Shown piece by piece: positions 6,398 through 9,424 of a stretch of DNA of 9,424 nt (its first letter is position 1; each line of letters opens with the position of its first letter). Below the pieces are notes generated by a model. It saw nothing but the letters and a program-made list of their open reading frames with translations. It was not told where the DNA came from and made no database searches. The DNA is taken from contig JALUWC010000314.1 in the NCBI GenBank assembly GCA_027019885.1, forward strand, positions 1-9,424. The letters are read 5' to 3'. This DNA comes from Geoglobus sp. GTDB taxonomy: Archaea > Halobacteriota > Archaeoglobi > Archaeoglobales > Archaeoglobaceae. Made by a program: the position numbers and the translations under genes.

Positions 6398-9356
6398 ACG
6401 GTCCGAAACTATAATATTTTTTATTAAACTATCAAAATTATTCTTTGTAAGTACAATAATATTGACTACATTAACTGGTGTGTCATTCGCTAAAGAAGTA
6501 TTGTACCCTCTTTGGACAAAAAACCTGAATGCTGAAATTATTTCGATTGAGTCTGGAAATGATTATTTCGTTGTGGGAACAGCCAATAAAAAGATAATGG
6601 TATTTTCATTTGACGGAAATCTGTTGTGGAGTTATGACAAATTTATTGGAAATCCATACTATATTGCTATCAGTAGAGATGATAGCCTCATTGCAATAGG
6701 AACAATACAGCAGAATCCTGATGACAGAAGGCTCGATCGTGCAAGAATATATCTGCTGAATAGAAATGGAAATCTGCTATTTAGCATAGATCCAGAATCA
6801 GATCAGGACACTCAGCAAATTAGAGGAAACATATTGTTAAGTTATGATAACAAGTATATATTATTCGGTATATGGAATGAAAAACCTCTTGCGATTGACC
6901 ACCATGTGATTTATTTATTAGACACTTCAGGAAACATTTTGTGGAGTTATAATGTCGGTCTTGACATTTACGATATCGATGCATCATCAGATTTTTCGCA
7001 TATTTTAATCGGATCTATGAAAGGTGCATATTTATTTAATAAAACCGGAAAACTGCTATGGAAGACAGATAGTGGTTCAAGCTTGGAGATATATCCTGTC
7101 TATAAAGTCAAGATTGGTGCTCGAACCAAAATTGGCATACTTGGTTCAGGAAGTTATATCTATTTTCTCAATTTGGAGAAACCCAAAGTACTCAGCAAAT
7201 ATAAAATAGCAAGTACCCCAGCAATTATAGAGATTTCAAGAAACGAACAATTTATAGCTGTTAGGCTTACAAACGGAGAAGTACTTGTGTTCAATAAATA
7301 CGGAGAGGTTCTATGGAAGACTCAAATTGGAGGGAGAGCAGACAATGTTGAGTTTGATCCAGACAATTCGTTAATTTATATATATGGAAATAACGGAGTT
7401 ATTTACGCATTTGAGACTGCAACAGGTACAATAAAATGGAGTTATCCTACGACTGAAGTCGGCACCTCATTATCCATAAAAAGAGATGGTTCATACTTAT
7501 TGGCATCAGGCGGATCAAACCTTTACATATTCCGACCTAAAACAGGAAACATAAATATATTTTCCACCCCTTCTGATGCAGATGTGTATATAGACAACGA
7601 ACTGATAGGTAAGACACCTATACAAAATTACGTAATTGATGCCGGTAAACATACAATAAAAATAGCCAAAGAAGACTATGAAGATTACACAGAAATGATT
7701 GAAGTTAATATCGGCCAAACAAAAACCGTTCAGGCCACACTGATGCCGTTGTTTGGATATATCCAGATACAGTCCTTGCCTGATGGAGCAAATGTTTTTA
7801 TTAATGGTGAATACAAGGGAGTTACTCCCTTATCGATTAAACTAAAAACTGGAGAGTTCACTCTCAGATTAGAGAAAGAAGGATACAAAACCATCCAAGA
7901 AGTACTGCGTATCGATCCTGGTGCAGAGTTGATGATTAATAAAGAGCTTTTTCCTCTTCCGTCCCCCAACACAATATCAACTCCCACAGCTCAAAATACT
8001 CCTATATCAAGATCTGAGACACCAACACCTGAAAGAAGAGGTGATCTCAGAGAGATGGGAGGATTATTCAATATTGGATCATTGACTATTTTTCTTTTGA
8101 TTGGTGGAGGAAGTTTGATTTTAATGTTGATCATCCTTAGGAAAAAATTATCTTCAAAACAACACACTAAAGTTCAAAATGAAAAGAGGTCTCTCCATCA
8201 AGGAGCTTTAATATTTCCATCTGAATTAAGTCAAATGTATGAACCACTTGAATTCATCGGAGAAGGTGGGTTTGCAAGAGTTTTCAAAGCTAAGAGAAAA
8301 AGTGATGGGCAGGTTGTTGCCTTAAAAATACCCAAACTGGACGAAACTACGGGAAAGAGCTTCCTGAGAGAAGTCTCGGTGTGGCAGACTCTTAATCACA
8401 CCAATATAGTGAAGCTTTACGATGCAAACGTCTATCCGATCCCGTATCTTGAGATGGAGTATGTGGAAGGAGTCAATTTAGATGGCAAAATCGTCAGAGA
8501 CATTGAACGCTATCCAAAGCCTGTGGATGATGAGGAAGCAATTAAAATAATACGGGGTATAGCAGAGGGTCTGAAATATGCACACAGCAAGGGAATAGTG
8601 CACAGAGATCTGAAACCCCAGAATGTCCTTTTATCATCAGATCTGGCTCCAAAGATAACTGACTGGGGTCTTGCCAAGCTTGCGGTTGTGTCTGGGATGA
8701 CATTTAAAGGATACTCCCCGTTATATGCTGCTCCGGAACAGCTTGATTCACTTGCATACGGTGAGCCTGATGAAAGGACAGATATATATCTGCTCGGAGT
8801 TATTCTCTATGAGCTTCTCACAGGAAAAACACCTTATGAGGGATACTCTCTGGCTGAGGTTACAGGGAAAATAGTCAGTCCAGATGTAAAGCCAAAAAGC
8901 CTCCAGCAATATGGTCTGGGCAAATACGATTCTGTCGTGATGAAATGCCTTGAAAAGAGAAAGGAGAAAAGGTTTTCGACTGTTGATGAGTTCCTTGAAG
9001 CACTGGACATGGTTGAAGAGAAGGTGAGATTAATCAATGAGCTTAAAAGATCACTTGACCACCAGAAGGAGTCTCTTAAGAAAAGCAGAAGTTCTGAAGA
9101 GCTTATTAAAAACAGAAGAATGGTTGTTGAGTTGCTTGGAAGGCTTTCTGTAATTTATGCAGAACTGGGACAGAAGGCTGAACTGCTGAACTGCCTTGAG
9201 GATCTGAAATTTTACACAGTGAAGCATGCAGATGAGTTGATGAAAGCCATAAACATGGTCGAATACATGATGAAAGAAGGCATCAGTGTATCTGGGCAAT
9301 TCGTGGATGGTTTGAAAAACCTGGTTCACAGGATTGAAAGGGAGAATTCAGCATGA
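6366..9356 (+). CDS. Transmembrane receptor Ser/Thr kinase: beta-propeller, two PEGA domains, TM, kinase
   Basis: This is a bitopic receptor-like kinase of 996 residues. A hydrophobic segment at about 16-42 ending SFA-KE is a signal peptide or anchor. Residues about 45-390 form a PQQ/WD-type beta-propeller with recurring G-LLW-Y/T strands (GNLLWSY, GNILWSY, GKLLWKT, GEVLWKT, GTIKWSY). Two PEGA domains follow (about 396-460, STPSDADVYIDNELIGKTP; about 464-530, SLPDGANVFINGEYKGVTP), then a Ser/Thr/Pro linker, a TM helix at about 570-591 ending in RKK, and a cytoplasmic kinase: loop GEGGFARVF from 632, Lys654, Glu669, HRDLKPQN with Asp748, DWG at Asp766, AAPEQ with Glu791. A helical tail fills 885-996. 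The propeller is thus predicted outside and the kinase inside. The catalytic residues are complete. The start overlaps the ATPase gene by 32 bases; ATG 6378 and TTG 6387 are in-frame alternatives. The ligand cannot be told from sequence. Confidence 0.9.
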   Translation: MRSGMRSLEDKRSETIIFFIKLSKLFFVSTIILTTLTGVSFAKEVLYPLWTKNLNAEIISIESGNDYFVVGTANKKIMVFSFDGNLLWSYDKFIGNPYYIAISRDDSLIAIGTIQQNPDDRRLDRARIYLLNRNGNLLFSIDPESDQDTQQIRGNILLSYDNKYILFGIWNEKPLAIDHHVIYLLDTSGNILWSYNVGLDIYDIDASSDFSHILIGSMKGAYLFNKTGKLLWKTDSGSSLEIYPVYKVKIGARTKIGILGSGSYIYFLNLEKPKVLSKYKIASTPAIIEISRNEQFIAVRLTNGEVLVFNKYGEVLWKTQIGGRADNVEFDPDNSLIYIYGNNGVIYAFETATGTIKWSYPTTEVGTSLSIKRDGSYLLASGGSNLYIFRPKTGNINIFSTPSDADVYIDNELIGKTPIQNYVIDAGKHTIKIAKEDYEDYTEMIEVNIGQTKTVQATLMPLFGYIQIQSLPDGANVFINGEYKGVTPLSIKLKTGEFTLRLEKEGYKTIQEVLRIDPGAELMINKELFPLPSPNTISTPTAQNTPISRSETPTPERRGDLREMGGLFNIGSLTIFLLIGGGSLILMLIILRKKLSSKQHTKVQNEKRSLHQGALIFPSELSQMYEPLEFIGEGGFARVFKAKRKSDGQVVALKIPKLDETTGKSFLREVSVWQTLNHTNIVKLYDANVYPIPYLEMEYVEGVNLDGKIVRDIERYPKPVDDEEAIKIIRGIAEGLKYAHSKGIVHRDLKPQNVLLSSDLAPKITDWGLAKLAVVSGMTFKGYSPLYAAPEQLDSLAYGEPDERTDIYLLGVILYELLTGKTPYEGYSLAEVTGKIVSPDVKPKSLQQYGLGKYDSVVMKCLEKRKEKRFSTVDEFLEALDMVEEKVRLINELKRSLDHQKESLKKSRSSEELIKNRRMVVELLGRLSVIYAELGQKAELLNCLEDLKFYTVKHADELMKAINMVEYMMKEGISVSGQFVDGLKNLVHRIERENSA

Positions 9357-9418
9357 TCAGTTCTGAATATCCTGAAGGCTTGGTTTTAGGGGTTATAATT
9401 ACACTGTTTGTCCTGTAA
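9353..9418 (+). CDS. Possible 21-residue membrane micropeptide
   Basis: The ATG overlaps the receptor kinase stop (ATGA) and has a GGGAG about eight bases upstream. The reading runs for 21 codons to the TAA at 9416-9418. The product starts MISSEYPEG and then has a short hydrophobic stretch (GLVLGVIITLFVL), barely long enough for a membrane segment. The stop-start overlap and ribosome site are what translational coupling would look like, but so short a frame can arise by chance, and it could also be a broken start of a longer gene beyond the window. No family is recognised. Confidence 0.3.
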   Translation: MISSEYPEGLVLGVIITLFVL

Positions 9419-9424
9419 TAGGTA

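Overview
The window reads as archaeal DNA, most like a thermophilic euryarchaeon of the Archaeoglobales type. This is inferred from gene style: AGA/AGG/ATA-rich codons, Lys/Glu-rich helical proteins, TATA-like boxes about 25-35 bases upstream of starts, GGAGG/GGTG-type ribosome sites, and the protein families present. No marker gene fixes the species. Six substantial genes, all on the + strand, fill almost all of it. There is also the tail of an upstream gene at the left edge and a possible 21-codon membrane peptide at the right edge.

Layout: (1) 1-94, glycine-rich C-terminal tail of an unidentified protein. (2) 157-1236, an AAA ATPase with an N-terminal MIT-like domain, related to Vps4/CdvC. 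(3) 1296-1883 and 1899-2498, two adjacent paralogous alpha-helical proteins of 195 and 199 residues, with a basic amphipathic N-terminus, a long helical hairpin and an acidic C-terminus. This is the layout of ESCRT-III/Snf7 (CdvB) and the related PspA/Vipp1 proteins. (4) 2608-5226, a soluble Ser/Thr protein kinase with TPR-like repeats, helical-hairpin repeats and an Ig/CARDB-like beta domain before the kinase. (5) 5243-6397, a second, more typical Vps4-type MIT-AAA ATPase. (6) 6366-9356, a membrane-spanning receptor-like Ser/Thr kinase: signal peptide, PQQ-like beta-propeller, two PEGA domains, a Ser/Thr/Pro linker, one TM helix, then a cytoplasmic kinase.

The most interesting reading is that this is one functional system. 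Two Vps4-like disassembly ATPases and two ESCRT-III-like polymer candidates sit with one cytosolic and one membrane-receptor kinase. The kinases are paralogs that share an unusual DWG (instead of DFG) metal-binding motif and a similar C-terminal helical tail. A testable model is an extracellular signal sensed by the propeller/PEGA receptor, relayed by phosphorylation, and acting on an ESCRT-like membrane-remodelling machine. The gene content is seen in the sequence, the ESCRT-III assignment rests on weak pattern similarity, and the signalling link is inference from gene order only.

Genes 2 and 3 share a promoter-like site at about 1250-1262 and lie 15 bases apart. The last three genes are tightly packed (16-base gap, then a 32-base overlap) and probably form one transcript. 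No RNA genes, insertion sequences, CRISPR arrays or integration sites were seen. No gap longer than 300 bases lacks a gene.
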